Source: Rhizobium lentis | Lineage (GTDB): Bacteria; Pseudomonadota; Alphaproteobacteria; Rhizobiales; Rhizobiaceae | NCBI RefSeq assembly: GCF_014200175.1 | Contig: NZ_JACHBD010000014.1 | Location: 62,001 to 126,000, forward strand | DNA length: 64,000 bases | Reading direction: 5' to 3' | Made by a program: the position numbers and the translations under genes | In this document: in pieces, positions 50,656-60,474 of the stretch | Layout: each line of letters opens with the position of its first letter | How positions within the stretch are numbered: the first letter of the stretch is position 1 | Notes under the pieces: generated by a model | Seen by the model: the letters and a program-made list of their open reading frames with translations, nothing else | Told to the model about the DNA's origin: nothing | Databases searched by the model: none

Positions 50656-51654
50656 TCAGTCCAACAGGCTAAGATGTAGTGGCTCAGGAAAATACTCGAA
50701 GCCCTCTCCCGCTATGCCAACGTGCCCGTAGCCCGGCCATGGGAAGTGGTAGGACATGAAGGGTATTCTATTGGAGGCCAGCATTTTCAGAATGCGCACA
50801 CGCGATTGAGCCGACAGTTTGGGATCGGTATCGAACGCAAATTCCATCAAAGGCTTTTCGAACAGAAGCACAGGATGATGAGTGAGGTCGCCGCCATAGC
50901 ACATTGTCTTTCCTGCTGATTCAATCATAAAGCAGCTATGGCCGAGTGTGTGTCCAGGAGCGCTAATGGCATGAATACCAGGAAGAAACTCTTGTTCGTC
51001 CTGGAAAAAAACCATGCGGTCCCGCACGGGTTTGAGGTTGTGGATCGCGGCTTTAACAAGACCGTTGAGATCGCCTCCAAGTTTTTTCTCGTCGGTCCAG
51101 AAATCGTAGTCGGTTTGGCTGATGTACACCTGGGCGTTTGGAAACGTTGGTTTCCCGTCGTCGCCCCAGATTCCGCCGACGTGGTCCCAATGAGCATGCG
51201 AACAGACGACAGCGTCAATATCTTCCAGCGCAATATTCGCGGCGGCCAAGCAAGACTTGAGACGGCCAGTCGTCGGGCCAAATTGCTTAAGCGATCCCAT
51301 CCCCGTGTCGAACAAAATCAGCTTGCTACCGATGTTTACGACAGGTGCGTTCTGAGCGAGAACGATCTCATCCGTGGGCAGGAAGCTGTGGTTTAGCATG
51401 GATCTTATCTCGTCGGCCGGCACGCCGAGAAAGCTTTGTGTCGGGTCGCCGAGCGGAAGTGGGCCGTCTGATACGATGGTTACCTGGGCGTCCCCAATGG
51501 CAAATCGATAAAAGTCCGGAGCTTGTGCCCCGGAAACGGGGCTCGCCCTAGCGTGAGCCGCTATACTGTTCGCACCCAAAACGGCTCCACTCAAAGCAGC
51601 TCCCCCTGCCAATAGTAAGTTGCGGCGGTCGATCTCGAAACGTTCATTTCCCAT
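50656..51654 (-). CDS. Tat-exported metallo-beta-lactamase-fold hydrolase
   Basis: ATG 51654 behind GGGGAGGAG gives 332 residues. Residues ~8-35 form a twin-arginine signal (DRRNLLLAGGAALSGAVLG, then a short AHA cleavage region), so the folded metalloenzyme is sent to the periplasm. The metal ligands are in VVCSHAHWDHVGGI, SAPGHTLGHSCF and YGGDLTHHP. It is closely related to the cytoplasmic protein at 43222-44115 over the whole catalytic domain. An exported copy could pre-process the substrate outside or break down signalling lactones. It has no shared operator upstream. Confidence 0.88.
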   Translation of the reverse strand: MGNERFEIDRRNLLLAGGAALSGAVLGANSIAAHARASPVSGAQAPDFYRFAIGDAQVTIVSDGPLPLGDPTQSFLGVPADEIRSMLNHSFLPTDEIVLAQNAPVVNIGSKLILFDTGMGSLKQFGPTTGRLKSCLAAANIALEDIDAVVCSHAHWDHVGGIWGDDGKPTFPNAQVYISQTDYDFWTDEKKLGGDLNGLVKAAIHNLKPVRDRMVFFQDEQEFLPGIHAISAPGHTLGHSCFMIESAGKTMCYGGDLTHHPVLLFEKPLMEFAFDTDPKLSAQSRVRILKMLASNRIPFMSYHFPWPGYGHVGIAGEGFEYFPEPLHLSLLD

Positions 51655-52269
51655 TTCACTCCTCCCCATTTGTAAAAAAGCGTCTGCAGACCGCGCTTGT
51701 CTTGCGACGGATTTCGGCTTTGTCTGCATTGGAAAGGTATCAAGTGGCAGGTCTACGACAATTGAATTGCAAGTCCATTTCAATGAGCATCGCTCAACAA
51801 ATGATCTCGCTCGGACCTGCGATTAATCAATCGAAACAAGCGGTTTCGGGGTACCGCGTTGCTCCGGCCATCAGATCTCGTTGGCTTACGGTGAGTTCGA
51901 AAGAACTCTTGGTTCCCTGACTGCGGGACGCGGCTCGCATCCGAGTATCGGCAAGATTATCGTGGATCGCCTTGGCTGCCTCTTTGTCATGTGAGTGGCT
52001 CTGCGTCAGGTCGCCAACGGTGTTCATTAAGCGGTAGGAGGATAGATGTTACCTCTTCCCTCGAAGAGCGCACCGCTCCTTGAGGAAGAAGCCACGGAAA
52101 ACCGCGAGGACGTAACGATCTTCCGGTGGGCGCTACATTCCTTCCCGGGCATATTGCGGAGCCAGCAGCATGCTTCTGAAGCACGTTGCCAGCCCGGCAT
52201 TCCGCCTTATCCGACATGGTTACGATCGTAGAATGGCCGACTTCTCTACCGGCCGCCTACGGTCGCACG
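51655..52269. other. Intergenic region without recognised gene
   Basis: This 615-bp stretch lies between the Tat-exported hydrolase (whose promoter must be here) and the end of the TRAP operon. Several short frames occur on both strands, but none has a known motif. No shared operator copy was found. Confidence 0.4.
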
Positions 52270-54135
52270 TCATAGGAAGCCGATCGAGATCCATGGCACC
52301 GCTGCGACGATCGCAAGCCCGAGAAGCAGGGCGATCATGTACCCCCACAGCGGCTTTATCCCTTCCACCGGGTTCACACGGCCGATTGCACAGGCGGCAT
52401 AATAACCGACGCCGAACGGCGGGAGGAACAAGCCCACTCCCATGGCGAGAATGACCACGATCGAATAGTGCACGTCGTGGATCCCTAATCCCTTGGCGAT
52501 CGGAAATACCAGAGGTGCGAACAGAACCACCGCGGGAATGCCTTCCAGCACGCTACCGAGCACAATGAACGCGACGATCGACACGATCATAAAGATCGGC
52601 GCTCCTCCGGGTAGACCCGCCATCGTCTGAACCAGCCCACGCGAAAAACCCGATTGAGTTAGGCACCAGGCCACAGCCGTTGCCGCCGCGATGATGAAAA
52701 GGATGGCTCCGGACAAGACCGCCGTTTCCACCAGCATCGGACCCACCCGCTTCCAGTCGAACCGGCGGTAAATGAGGAGGCCTGCCAGCAGCGAATAGGC
52801 AATGCCGATTGTCGAGACTTCCGTGGCGGTAGCAACGCCTTCGACAACCGCTGTACGGATGATAAAAGGCAGGGCCAAAGCCGGAAGCGCAATCAGGAAT
52901 GTGCGGAAGATCTCCCTGGCCGGCGGCTTGCGAAAACCCGACATGTCCTCGTTGCGATAGCGCCACCAGACGACAACGCAAAGCATCAATCCGCAGACGA
53001 ACGCCGGCAAAAGACCGCCTATGAACAGGGCCGAAATCGATACGCTCGTAACCGATCCGATGGTGATCAATACGAGGCTCGGCGGGATCGTCTCCGTCTG
53101 CGCACCCGTAGCCGCAAGCAGGGCCACGAGATCACCGGGCTTTGATCCTCTCGCTTTCATCTCCGGGAACAGTGCCGGGGCGACAGCAGCCATGTCGGCG
53201 GTCTTCGAACCCGATATCCCAGACACCAGATACATTGCCGCGACGAGGACGTAACACAGGCCGCCTCTGACATGTCCGAGCAAGGACGCCAGGAAGTTCA
53301 GCATCGCTTTTGCCATGCCCGTAACCTCCATCAGCATACCCAGCAGCACGAACAGCGGGACCGCCAGCAGGAGAAGATGCGACATTCCCTCGTCAAGCCG
53401 ACCCGCGATCACGCTTATCGGACGGCTCGTACCCAGAGCCACATAACTGATGGCAGCGAGAGCGAACACGAACGCGATTGGTACGCCGCTCAGCACACCT
53501 AGTGCGATGAAGACTACGAAGAAAAGCACGAGGTTCCAGTTGCCCATCGCCATGATCAACGGTTTCGCCGCAATCGCCAACCCTATCAAGCATGCGGCTA
53601 CAAGGACTCCGATCAGGAAATCGCTCAGCCTGATGCGCTGAAGGGCATTGGTCACGCCAAGGATAAGCATCAGGCCAAGTCCGATCGGAAGACCAAACGA
53701 ACGCCATGCGACCGAAACCTCCATCGCGGGAGTGACGACCGGAACTTCATGAAGAGCGTAGACCGTGGCTTTGGGTAGAAGAAGCACGCAGACCGAAAGG
53801 CAAAAGACAAGTGCAGCCACCTCCAGTCTTGCCCTTACGACGGGCGGCATCGCGTCCGCGATAACGCCCATCCTCATGTGCTGTCCGCGGTGAAAAGCGA
53901 GGACCGCGCCCACGATCGAAAGCCAGAGGAACAACATGGAGGCGAGCTCGTCCGACCAGATGAGCGGCTCGCCCCATGCATAGCGGGCGAAGACGCCCGC
54001 CGACAGCACGAGTACCTCGACGACAACAAGTGCTGCGGCGATCAATTCAATCAGGCGCACCACGCCCGCTTCAGCTTTGGCCAGGACTGGCCACGCGCCA
54101 ATCACCGGGGGGCTGACATTTTCAGAAGTAGCCAT
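52270..54135 (-). CDS. Fused TRAP transporter permease (DctQ-DctM)
   Basis: The 621-residue protein joins the small TRAP subunit (residues ~20-180, four membrane segments, WSDELASMLFLWLSIVGA) to the large subunit (about 12 segments). In the large subunit, GISGSKTADMAAVAPALFPEM and GLFLPPFGVGYYAACAIGR are hallmark stretches. It carries out sodium-driven uptake of organic acids or related polar solutes, using the binding protein encoded directly upstream (9-bp gap). The fused form is common in TRAP systems. Confidence 0.92.
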   Translation of the reverse strand: MATSENVSPPVIGAWPVLAKAEAGVVRLIELIAAALVVVEVLVLSAGVFARYAWGEPLIWSDELASMLFLWLSIVGAVLAFHRGQHMRMGVIADAMPPVVRARLEVAALVFCLSVCVLLLPKATVYALHEVPVVTPAMEVSVAWRSFGLPIGLGLMLILGVTNALQRIRLSDFLIGVLVAACLIGLAIAAKPLIMAMGNWNLVLFFVVFIALGVLSGVPIAFVFALAAISYVALGTSRPISVIAGRLDEGMSHLLLLAVPLFVLLGMLMEVTGMAKAMLNFLASLLGHVRGGLCYVLVAAMYLVSGISGSKTADMAAVAPALFPEMKARGSKPGDLVALLAATGAQTETIPPSLVLITIGSVTSVSISALFIGGLLPAFVCGLMLCVVVWWRYRNEDMSGFRKPPAREIFRTFLIALPALALPFIIRTAVVEGVATATEVSTIGIAYSLLAGLLIYRRFDWKRVGPMLVETAVLSGAILFIIAAATAVAWCLTQSGFSRGLVQTMAGLPGGAPIFMIVSIVAFIVLGSVLEGIPAVVLFAPLVFPIAKGLGIHDVHYSIVVILAMGVGLFLPPFGVGYYAACAIGRVNPVEGIKPLWGYMIALLLGLAIVAAVPWISIGFL

Positions 54136-54144
54136 GTCAACGCC

Positions 54145-55161
54145 TCAGATCAATTTGCCCGAGGTAGACTCCAGCAACGCCCATGCTTCCTCGCCGAAAC
54201 GCCCCTTCCAATCGGAGTAGAACGACGAAGCCTGCAGCGTCGCGCGGAACTGGGCAGTATCGACGTCGATAAATTCAAGACCCTTGCTCGTCAGCTCTGC
54301 CTGGAGTTCGGAATTCAGCTTTTCGACATCAGCGCGTTGCACGAGAGCCGAGCGATTGATTTCGGTGACGACAATGTCACGCAAGTCCTCAGGCAACATC
54401 TCGAAGTTGTCCCGATTGGCGAGGATCCAGAAGCCGTCCCACATATGGTTGGTCCGGGAAAGATACTTTTGAACCTCGTACATTTTGGCAAAGTAAATGC
54501 CAGCGAGCGGGTTTTCGAGACCGTCAGCCACGTGAGTCTGAAGCGCGGAATAGGTTTCGCCCCATGGAATTGATGTCGGCGCGGCGCCGAGGGACTTGAA
54601 GAGCGATGTCCAGAGCGGCGCAGGAGGGACGCGGATCTTGAAGCCCTTGAGGTCCTCGGGCGACTTGATCGGTTTGCCGATCGAGGTGGTCTGCCGGAAG
54701 CCGTTGTCCCACATCTTCTCGAAGGCGATCAGGTTGACCTTCTCAAAAGCCGTCCGGATGCTCCGGCCGAGCTCGCCATCCACCGACTTCCAGACCTGAG
54801 CATAGTTGGGGTAGGCAAATCCTACGCCGGTGATGGCCGCGGGCGGAACGAGTGTCGCTGCGATGAGGCCTGTCTGCGCAAGAAGGTCCAGGCCACCCGA
54901 TCGAAGCTGGCTGAGCATATCAGCATCGGTGCCGAGCTGGCTCGCGGGAAACACCTGAATACTCACGCGGCCGTCTGTTTGCTCGCTGATCTTGTTGGAA
55001 GCCTCGGTCATGCGGGTGTTGAGCGGATGATCAACGGGCATGATGTTGGCAAATTTAAACGAAAACTCTGGCGAGCTCGCGCGCATTGTGCGAGGTGCCG
55101 CAAGCGTGGCGGTCATCGCCACGGAACTCATAATAAGGGTACGGCGGTTCATTGTGATCAT
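54145..55161 (-). CDS. TRAP transporter substrate-binding protein (DctP family)
   Basis: The 338-residue protein has a twin-arginine-like signal (MNRRTLIMSSVAMTATLAAP) and the DctP fold: FANIMPVDHPLNTRMTEASN, QVFPASQLGTDADMLSQL, and GLENPLAGIYFAKMYEVQKY. The conserved arginine that salt-bridges a ligand carboxylate is expected in KGFKIRVPPAPLW (near residue 174). GAGGAGGAACCA precedes ATG 55161. It is divergent from a beta-hydroxyacid dehydrogenase gene, suggesting a hydroxy-acid or sugar-acid ligand. Confidence 0.92.
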   Translation of the reverse strand: MITMNRRTLIMSSVAMTATLAAPRTMRASSPEFSFKFANIMPVDHPLNTRMTEASNKISEQTDGRVSIQVFPASQLGTDADMLSQLRSGGLDLLAQTGLIAATLVPPAAITGVGFAYPNYAQVWKSVDGELGRSIRTAFEKVNLIAFEKMWDNGFRQTTSIGKPIKSPEDLKGFKIRVPPAPLWTSLFKSLGAAPTSIPWGETYSALQTHVADGLENPLAGIYFAKMYEVQKYLSRTNHMWDGFWILANRDNFEMLPEDLRDIVVTEINRSALVQRADVEKLNSELQAELTSKGLEFIDVDTAQFRATLQASSFYSDWKGRFGEEAWALLESTSGKLI

Positions 55162-55499
55162 TGGTTCCTCCTCTAACCGTGTTGATCTATGTCGATGTTT
55201 TTAGGAGCCTCCAGCGCAGGCGCTCTCCTCGTAAGCGGTCCTCAGTTTCTCGCAGGTTGCTTAGACCTTGGTGTGACGTCGCTGAAGCCGGAAGCCTCCC
55301 ACTGTGCGGCTGGACGTAAAATAGGCGCTTGCGCCAAACGTCCGCAAATGAATTGCCTCAGGCCAATGGTGAGTTGAACTCAGGCGAGTTCGGCGTGACC
55401 CGCGATGGAGACAAAGTTTTTCTAGGAGAACGCGCCAGGCAACATGAATCCAGATCACATGTTTTTTGGGCAAACTCTTTTGATGTGGAGGAAGCCGCT

Positions 55500-56525
55500 A
55501 TGCTAACCGCTTTGCATGCGACCATGGCACTCCGGTGGGATGTGCCGACCTATGACGTGCCAGTATCTCGGAGGAGACCGGAATTGCACCAAGCTTTAGA
55601 AACAAAGCCGAGCCCGGCACGAGGACCGGGAAAACCGACAATCGGTTTTTTTGGTCTCGGCTCCATGGGATTGCCCATGGCGTCGCATCTCCTAAAAAGC
55701 GGCTTCAGGGTCAAGGGGTTTGACATCTCGGAGAATGCTCTAAAAAGCTTCGCTGACAGTGGCGGGACTGCCTATCCAGACGCCACAGAAGCCGCCAGCG
55801 AGACCGACGTCTTGATGTTGATGGTGGTCAACATCGACCAGGCGCACCAAGCCCTCTTCGAACGGGGCGCCCTGGCAAATTCAACCAGGACCAGCATCGT
55901 CGTCCTGATGTCAACATGCCCTCCCGGCGAGGTTGAACAGCTCGCCGAGGCCGTGACTGCTCGCGGTCACCGGTTTCTGGATGCACCTGTTTCCGGCGGC
56001 GTCGCCGGAGCGCGTGACGCGTCGCTTTCCATTATGGTGGCTGGCGACAGGCAAACCTATGAAATGAGCCGCGATCTTCTCGACGTGCTCGGCTCCAAGA
56101 TCTATTATCTCGGGGAGCGGCCTGGCCAGGCATCGGTTGCCAAAGCGGTCAACCAGTTGCTGTGCGGTGTACACTTGGCGGCAGCGGCTGAGGCGCTGTC
56201 GCTCGCCGAAAGGGCTGGGCTCGACACCTCAACGGTACTCGAGATCGTGTCCGGCTCGGCGGCTGCCAGCTGGATGCTCAACGATCGTGGCCAGCGTATG
56301 CTTCTGGAAGACCCAGAGGTAACGAGCGCGGTAGACATCTTTGTGAAAGATCTCGGTATCGTGCTTGCCGCTGGCTCCTCTGCCAGGGCCGCCCTGCCGC
56401 TCGCCTCCGTTGCGCATCAGTTCTTCCTTGCCGCGTCTGGCCAGGGGTCGGGCTCGGCAGATGACAGTCAGGTCATTCGTGCGTATCGGGGGATGACCGC
56501 GGGCCAGAAGGAGGCAAAGAAATGA
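55500..56525 (+). CDS. NAD(P)-dependent beta-hydroxyacid dehydrogenase
   Basis: The enzyme has the 3-hydroxyisobutyrate/L-threonate dehydrogenase pattern. The N-terminal TIGFFGLGSMGLPMASHLL binds NAD(P). FLDAPVSGGVAGARDASLSI is the substrate loop, and VAKAVNQLLCGVHLAAAAEA holds the catalytic lysine. Two starts are possible: ATG 55500 behind GGAGGAAG, used here, or TTG 55584 behind GGAGGAG, which would remove 28 poorly conserved residues. It overlaps the next hydrolase gene by four bases. With the divergent TRAP system and the DhaK/DhaL kinase further on, it could oxidise a four-carbon sugar acid. Confidence 0.88.
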   Translation: MLTALHATMALRWDVPTYDVPVSRRRPELHQALETKPSPARGPGKPTIGFFGLGSMGLPMASHLLKSGFRVKGFDISENALKSFADSGGTAYPDATEAASETDVLMLMVVNIDQAHQALFERGALANSTRTSIVVLMSTCPPGEVEQLAEAVTARGHRFLDAPVSGGVAGARDASLSIMVAGDRQTYEMSRDLLDVLGSKIYYLGERPGQASVAKAVNQLLCGVHLAAAAEALSLAERAGLDTSTVLEIVSGSAAASWMLNDRGQRMLLEDPEVTSAVDIFVKDLGIVLAAGSSARAALPLASVAHQFFLAASGQGSGSADDSQVIRAYRGMTAGQKEAKK

Positions 56526-57370
56526 GTGCCGAGATCAAAAGCAATTACGCGCGACTGTCCGGCATCACCATGCACTACCTGACCGCAGGATCCGGTAAGC
56601 CGCTGGTTCTCCTTCACGGGGTGCCGCAGAGTTCGCACGAATGGCGGCACGTGATCCCCTTCCTCGCCGACAAGTACGCGATCATCGCGCCGGACCTGCG
56701 GGGCCTCGGCGACACTTCCCGGCCCGCCGATGGGTACGACAAGAAGACGATTGCCGAAGACGTGTGGGAGCTTCTTTCTGAACATCTGAAGATCGATCGC
56801 TTCAATCTTGTGGGACACGACTGGGGCGGCCCGGTGGCGTTTGCCCTGGCCGCGCAGCACCGGGAGGCTGTTAGCAAGCTCGCGATCCTGGACGTTACCA
56901 TTCCTGGCGATGGAGCGGACATGTCGCAAGGCGGCCGGCGTTGGCACCACCCCTTCTTCAGGACGCCGGATTTGCCGGAAGCGATGTTCGGCGGTCGCGA
57001 GCATATCTATCTGGAATGGTTGTTTGACAATTATGGCAGCCGGGCAAACGTGCTATCTCAGGAAGACAAGAATGAGTATTTCCGTACCTACCTAAAACCG
57101 GGTGGCCTACGCACACTTCTCGCCTATTATCGGGGCTTTCCAACCGACGTCAAAGACAACGAGTTATTCCTCGAGAGGGATGGCAAGCTCGAAATGCCGG
57201 TCCTCGCCCTGGGCGGAGACAGTGGTTTTGGCCGCGGCATGGAGACGATGGAATCAATGCAGCGGGTGGCGAGTGACGTTCGAGGCGGATTGATCCCGGG
57301 CTCGGGTCACTGGGTTGCGGAAGAAGCTCCCGAATTCATAGCGAACGAACTCCGGAAATTCTTTGGCTAA
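56522..57370 (+). CDS. Alpha/beta hydrolase (haloacetate dehalogenase/epoxide hydrolase-like)
   Basis: The 282-residue protein has LVLLHGVPQSSHEWRHVI for the oxyanion loop and DLRGLGDTSRPADGYDKK. The nucleophile elbow is GHDWGGPVAF, an aspartate instead of serine, which marks the epoxide hydrolase and dehalogenase group. The catalytic histidine is in GSGHWVAEEAP near the end. It is translationally coupled (ATGA) to the upstream dehydrogenase. The substrate is unknown; the aspartate nucleophile suggests ester-like covalent catalysis. Confidence 0.88.
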   Translation: MSAEIKSNYARLSGITMHYLTAGSGKPLVLLHGVPQSSHEWRHVIPFLADKYAIIAPDLRGLGDTSRPADGYDKKTIAEDVWELLSEHLKIDRFNLVGHDWGGPVAFALAAQHREAVSKLAILDVTIPGDGADMSQGGRRWHHPFFRTPDLPEAMFGGREHIYLEWLFDNYGSRANVLSQEDKNEYFRTYLKPGGLRTLLAYYRGFPTDVKDNELFLERDGKLEMPVLALGGDSGFGRGMETMESMQRVASDVRGGLIPGSGHWVAEEAPEFIANELRKFFG

Positions 57371-57441
57371 ACCACTGCCTGACGTCGGGGATGCGCGTCT
57401 GATCCACCAGTCGCGCATCACCGACCCTGAGTGTGCATAAC

Positions 57442-58371
57442 TCACCTCCCGCCGACGTCGATCTCACTCGCAGAAACCGTGTCGCCAGCCAGGGTCTCTT
57501 CGATCCAACGCTTGAACAGAGCGATCTTTGGTGTTCTTGCCCTGGACCTCAAGTACACGAGACTATGGCAATTGATGCTGGGGCCTTCCGGGCCAAACGG
57601 CGCAACGAGCCTCCCGCTTTTCAGATCTTGCCGGACGAGTATGAGGCTTTCCAGGCAAACGCCAAGTCCATCCGCGGCCGCATTGATGGACATGAAAGAT
57701 CTATCGAAACGCAGTCCCCGATCCATGTTGAGCCTCACACCGTGGTCGTCGGCCCAATCCTGCCAGCGATAGAGGTTCACTTCGGAGTGGATGAGCGGAA
57801 ATCTGGCGAGATCCTGCGGTGAGCGTATTCCGTTTGCGCCCTCGACCAACGATGGGGCGCACAGGACCATTATTGGCTCGGGTGGGAAGGGCTCGACGGC
57901 GATGCCAACCTCCACGGGCTGCGTTCCGTAGCGGATGTCTATATCGACGTTGCCGGTCCTGAGCTCGGCCGGGTCACCAGAAGCGTGCAGTCGAAGATCG
58001 ATCTCCGGATAGCGGGCGCTAAACCGGGCCAGGCGAGGCATGAGCCACTGCGAAGCTAGACTGACGACCGAATGGATATTCAGAATGTCACTTTTGCCCT
58101 TCTTCGTGAAATTGCGCGTGGCGCTCTCGATCCTTCGAAACGAGGCGCTGATCTCTTCGGCGTAAGCCCTCCCCGCGTCAGTCAGCATGATTGAACGCCC
58201 GGAGCGATGAAATAAAGCAATTCCGAGCTCCGAATCCAGCGCGGCCATTTGATGGCTCACGGCCGAGGGGCTGATGCTCAGTTCCTCGGCGGCTTTTCCA
58301 AAAGATCCAAAACGTGCGACAGCTTCCAACACCTGTAGCGATCGCAGCGAAGGAAACTCCAACGCGCTCAT
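57442..58371 (-). CDS. LysR-family transcriptional regulator
   Basis: The protein of about 309 residues starts with the LysR helix-turn-helix LQVLEAVARFGSFGKAAEEL, then SISPSAVSHQMAALDSELG. The periplasmic-binding-like effector domain continues to the end, in the GcvA-like style. AGGAGGGG precedes ATG 58371, with GTG 58374 also possible. It is divergent from the isomerase-dhaK-dhaL operon across 227 bp, the classic arrangement for a LysR activator of the neighbouring genes. Confidence 0.9.
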   Translation of the reverse strand: MSALEFPSLRSLQVLEAVARFGSFGKAAEELSISPSAVSHQMAALDSELGIALFHRSGRSIMLTDAGRAYAEEISASFRRIESATRNFTKKGKSDILNIHSVVSLASQWLMPRLARFSARYPEIDLRLHASGDPAELRTGNVDIDIRYGTQPVEVGIAVEPFPPEPIMVLCAPSLVEGANGIRSPQDLARFPLIHSEVNLYRWQDWADDHGVRLNMDRGLRFDRSFMSINAAADGLGVCLESLILVRQDLKSGRLVAPFGPEGPSINCHSLVYLRSRARTPKIALFKRWIEETLAGDTVSASEIDVGGR

Positions 58372-58598
58372 CACCCCTCCTCCCGTTTATGCGTGCCTCG
58401 CCACCTTTCCCACTGGAGAGATTCAGTACGCTGGAGGACGCCCTTCATCTATATTCCATGAGGAAATTTAACGCAAATGATGCAGCTGTTGAGATGTATT
58501 CATGCATTGACCGATGGAATTCGCTTGTCCGGATGAAGCGTTTTTAACACTTTGCCCTTCGGAACGGACTTTGCGCCGTTCTTCTAAGGGAGGAATGC

Positions 58599-59450
58599 AT
58601 GGCTGAACGGGTGATCTCCGTGTCCGGCGCGCCGTACGACGGGCATAGCAGAGAGGCCGCACTGGAGAGCGCGGCAACCCTCGGGTTCACGCATTTCGAG
58701 CCGGCCTTTATCGTTGGATATACAGAACCCTTTGACGAGACCGCCTTCAAAGCTTCCGAGATGACCAGTTGGCGCAGCGCGCTTAGGTCTTCGGGGCTCT
58801 TGTGTCATGCAATGTCGTCGCACATCGACCTCGGTTTCGAAGATTCGGTCGAAGTGTTCACGGGCCGCATGGCATTCGCCGCGGCGATTGGAGCCAAGGT
58901 TATTGCGACCAACGCGGCCGCCCGACAAAGAGAGGCAACATTCCGTCGCAACGTCGAAACCATACTGAGAAGAGCGGAAGCCTTCGATATCATCGTTGGC
59001 CTGGAAAACCCAGGAGACGGCAGCGATAGCCTGATCAACACCGCGCGAGACGGTATTTCTCTTGTTGAGGAATTCGGATCGCCCTTTCTAAAGCTAAATT
59101 ACGACGCCGCAAACACAGCGTCACATCGACCGGACATGGACGATCTCGCAGGTGATGGAATCCTGGCGCTGCCGGAATCGGCGCACGCCCATATCAAGGA
59201 TGTCCGTGAAACCGACGAAGGTTGGTTTTTCTGCGATATCGGCGACGGCAAGGTCGGGTGCGAGCGCCTCCTGGCTGCAATCGCAAAGCTCGACAGCCTC
59301 CCGGTCAGTATTGAACTTCCCTTGAGACTGCATCGCAATCGGCAGGCGCAGCCCGTTCGTCGCCAAGATCCCGTGCCGCTGTCATCGATCGAGGACTCGC
59401 TGGCTCGGTCGCTCAAGGTCGTCCGGCGAGCGCTCAACGACAATCTATGA
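58599..59450 (+). CDS. Sugar phosphate isomerase/epimerase (xylose-isomerase-like TIM barrel)
   Basis: The 283-residue protein fits the AP-endonuclease-2/xylose-isomerase-like barrel: residues near the middle read IIVGLENPGDGSDSL, then LKLNYDAANTASHRP and SAHAHIKDVRETDEGW, with glutamate, aspartate and histidine positions typical of the metal site. GGGAGGAATGC precedes the ATG. It begins an operon with dhaK and dhaL. It probably isomerises a tetrose, pentose or their keto forms before phosphorylation, but the substrate cannot be read. Confidence 0.85.
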   Translation: MAERVISVSGAPYDGHSREAALESAATLGFTHFEPAFIVGYTEPFDETAFKASEMTSWRSALRSSGLLCHAMSSHIDLGFEDSVEVFTGRMAFAAAIGAKVIATNAAARQREATFRRNVETILRRAEAFDIIVGLENPGDGSDSLINTARDGISLVEEFGSPFLKLNYDAANTASHRPDMDDLAGDGILALPESAHAHIKDVRETDEGWFFCDIGDGKVGCERLLAAIAKLDSLPVSIELPLRLHRNRQAQPVRRQDPVPLSSIEDSLARSLKVVRRALNDNL

Positions 59451-59471
59451 CCGTGTCTGGAGGAGGACGCA

Positions 59472-60464
59472 GTGCAACGTTTTGTAAACAACCGCGATGA
59501 GGTCGTGGAAGATACCATCAAGGGCTTTGTGAAGGCACACCGAGACATCGTGCGCCTCGCCGAAAACCAACGCGTGGTGACGGCGATTGACCGGCCCGCG
59601 CAAGGAAAAGTGGGTGTCGTAACTGGAGGTGGCTCCGGACACGAGCCTGCCTTCATTGGCTATATAGGCCGCAACATGCTTGACGCGGTCGCGGTCGGCG
59701 AGCTGTTTTCGTCGCCAACGGCCAAGAGCTTTCAGGATGCCATACGCGAAGCGAATGGTGGGAAAGGGGTCGTTGTCCTCTACGGAAATTATGCCGGAGA
59801 CAACATGAACGTGAAGATGGCGATGAAGCTCGCCGCAAAGGACGGCATCGAGGTTGCCACGGTCGTTGCAACCGACGACGTATGCTCCGCCCCCGCGGAG
59901 GAGCAGGCGAAGCGCCGAGGCGTTGCCGGAGAGATCTTCATGTGGAAGGTGGGCGGAGCGAAAGCGTCGATGGGCGCCAGCCTATCCGAGGTTCGTGACG
60001 CAGCGCAGAAGGCCATCGACAATTGCCGCTCGGTCGGTGTCGGATTGGGGCCGTGCACTCTTCCAGCGGTCGGACATCCGAACTTCCAGATCGAGCCTGG
60101 CACCATTGAAGTCGGTATCGGCCATCACGGCGAGCCGGGCGTGCGAGTAGAAGCGCTCAAGAGCGCATCAGAGGTCGCCAAGGATATGTGCCAGATCGTG
60201 CTGGATGACCATGATCTCGGCTCGGGGACAGAAGTGGCCGTACTGGTATCTGGCCTTGGCGCGACACCGCTGAACGAACTTTACATTCTCTTCGACACAG
60301 TCGAGGAGGAAATCTCCGGCCGCGGCCTCAGGATCCACAAAGCGTATGTTGGTAACTACTTCACGTCTCTTGAGATGGTTGGAGCGACTTTGACGGTCAT
60401 GGCGCTCGATGAAGAGCTAAAGTCGCTACTGGAGGTCGAGGTTCGCTGCGCCGCGACACTTTAA
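59472..60464 (+). CDS. dhaK: Dihydroxyacetone kinase subunit DhaK-like
   Basis: GTG at 59472 behind GGAGGA gives 330 residues. VGVVTGGGSGHEPAFIGYIG near residue 46 and LYGNYAGDNMNVKMA near 100 are the DhaK substrate-binding stretches. GIGHHGEPGVRVEAL near 218 contains the histidine that holds dihydroxyacetone or related ketoses covalently. DhaK-like proteins also serve in tetrulose kinases of polyol pathways. The neighbouring isomerase and dehydrogenase make a C4 substrate as likely as dihydroxyacetone. Confidence 0.92.
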   Translation: MQRFVNNRDEVVEDTIKGFVKAHRDIVRLAENQRVVTAIDRPAQGKVGVVTGGGSGHEPAFIGYIGRNMLDAVAVGELFSSPTAKSFQDAIREANGGKGVVVLYGNYAGDNMNVKMAMKLAAKDGIEVATVVATDDVCSAPAEEQAKRRGVAGEIFMWKVGGAKASMGASLSEVRDAAQKAIDNCRSVGVGLGPCTLPAVGHPNFQIEPGTIEVGIGHHGEPGVRVEALKSASEVAKDMCQIVLDDHDLGSGTEVAVLVSGLGATPLNELYILFDTVEEEISGRGLRIHKAYVGNYFTSLEMVGATLTVMALDEELKSLLEVEVRCAATL

Positions 60465-60474
60465 GGAGGGAACA

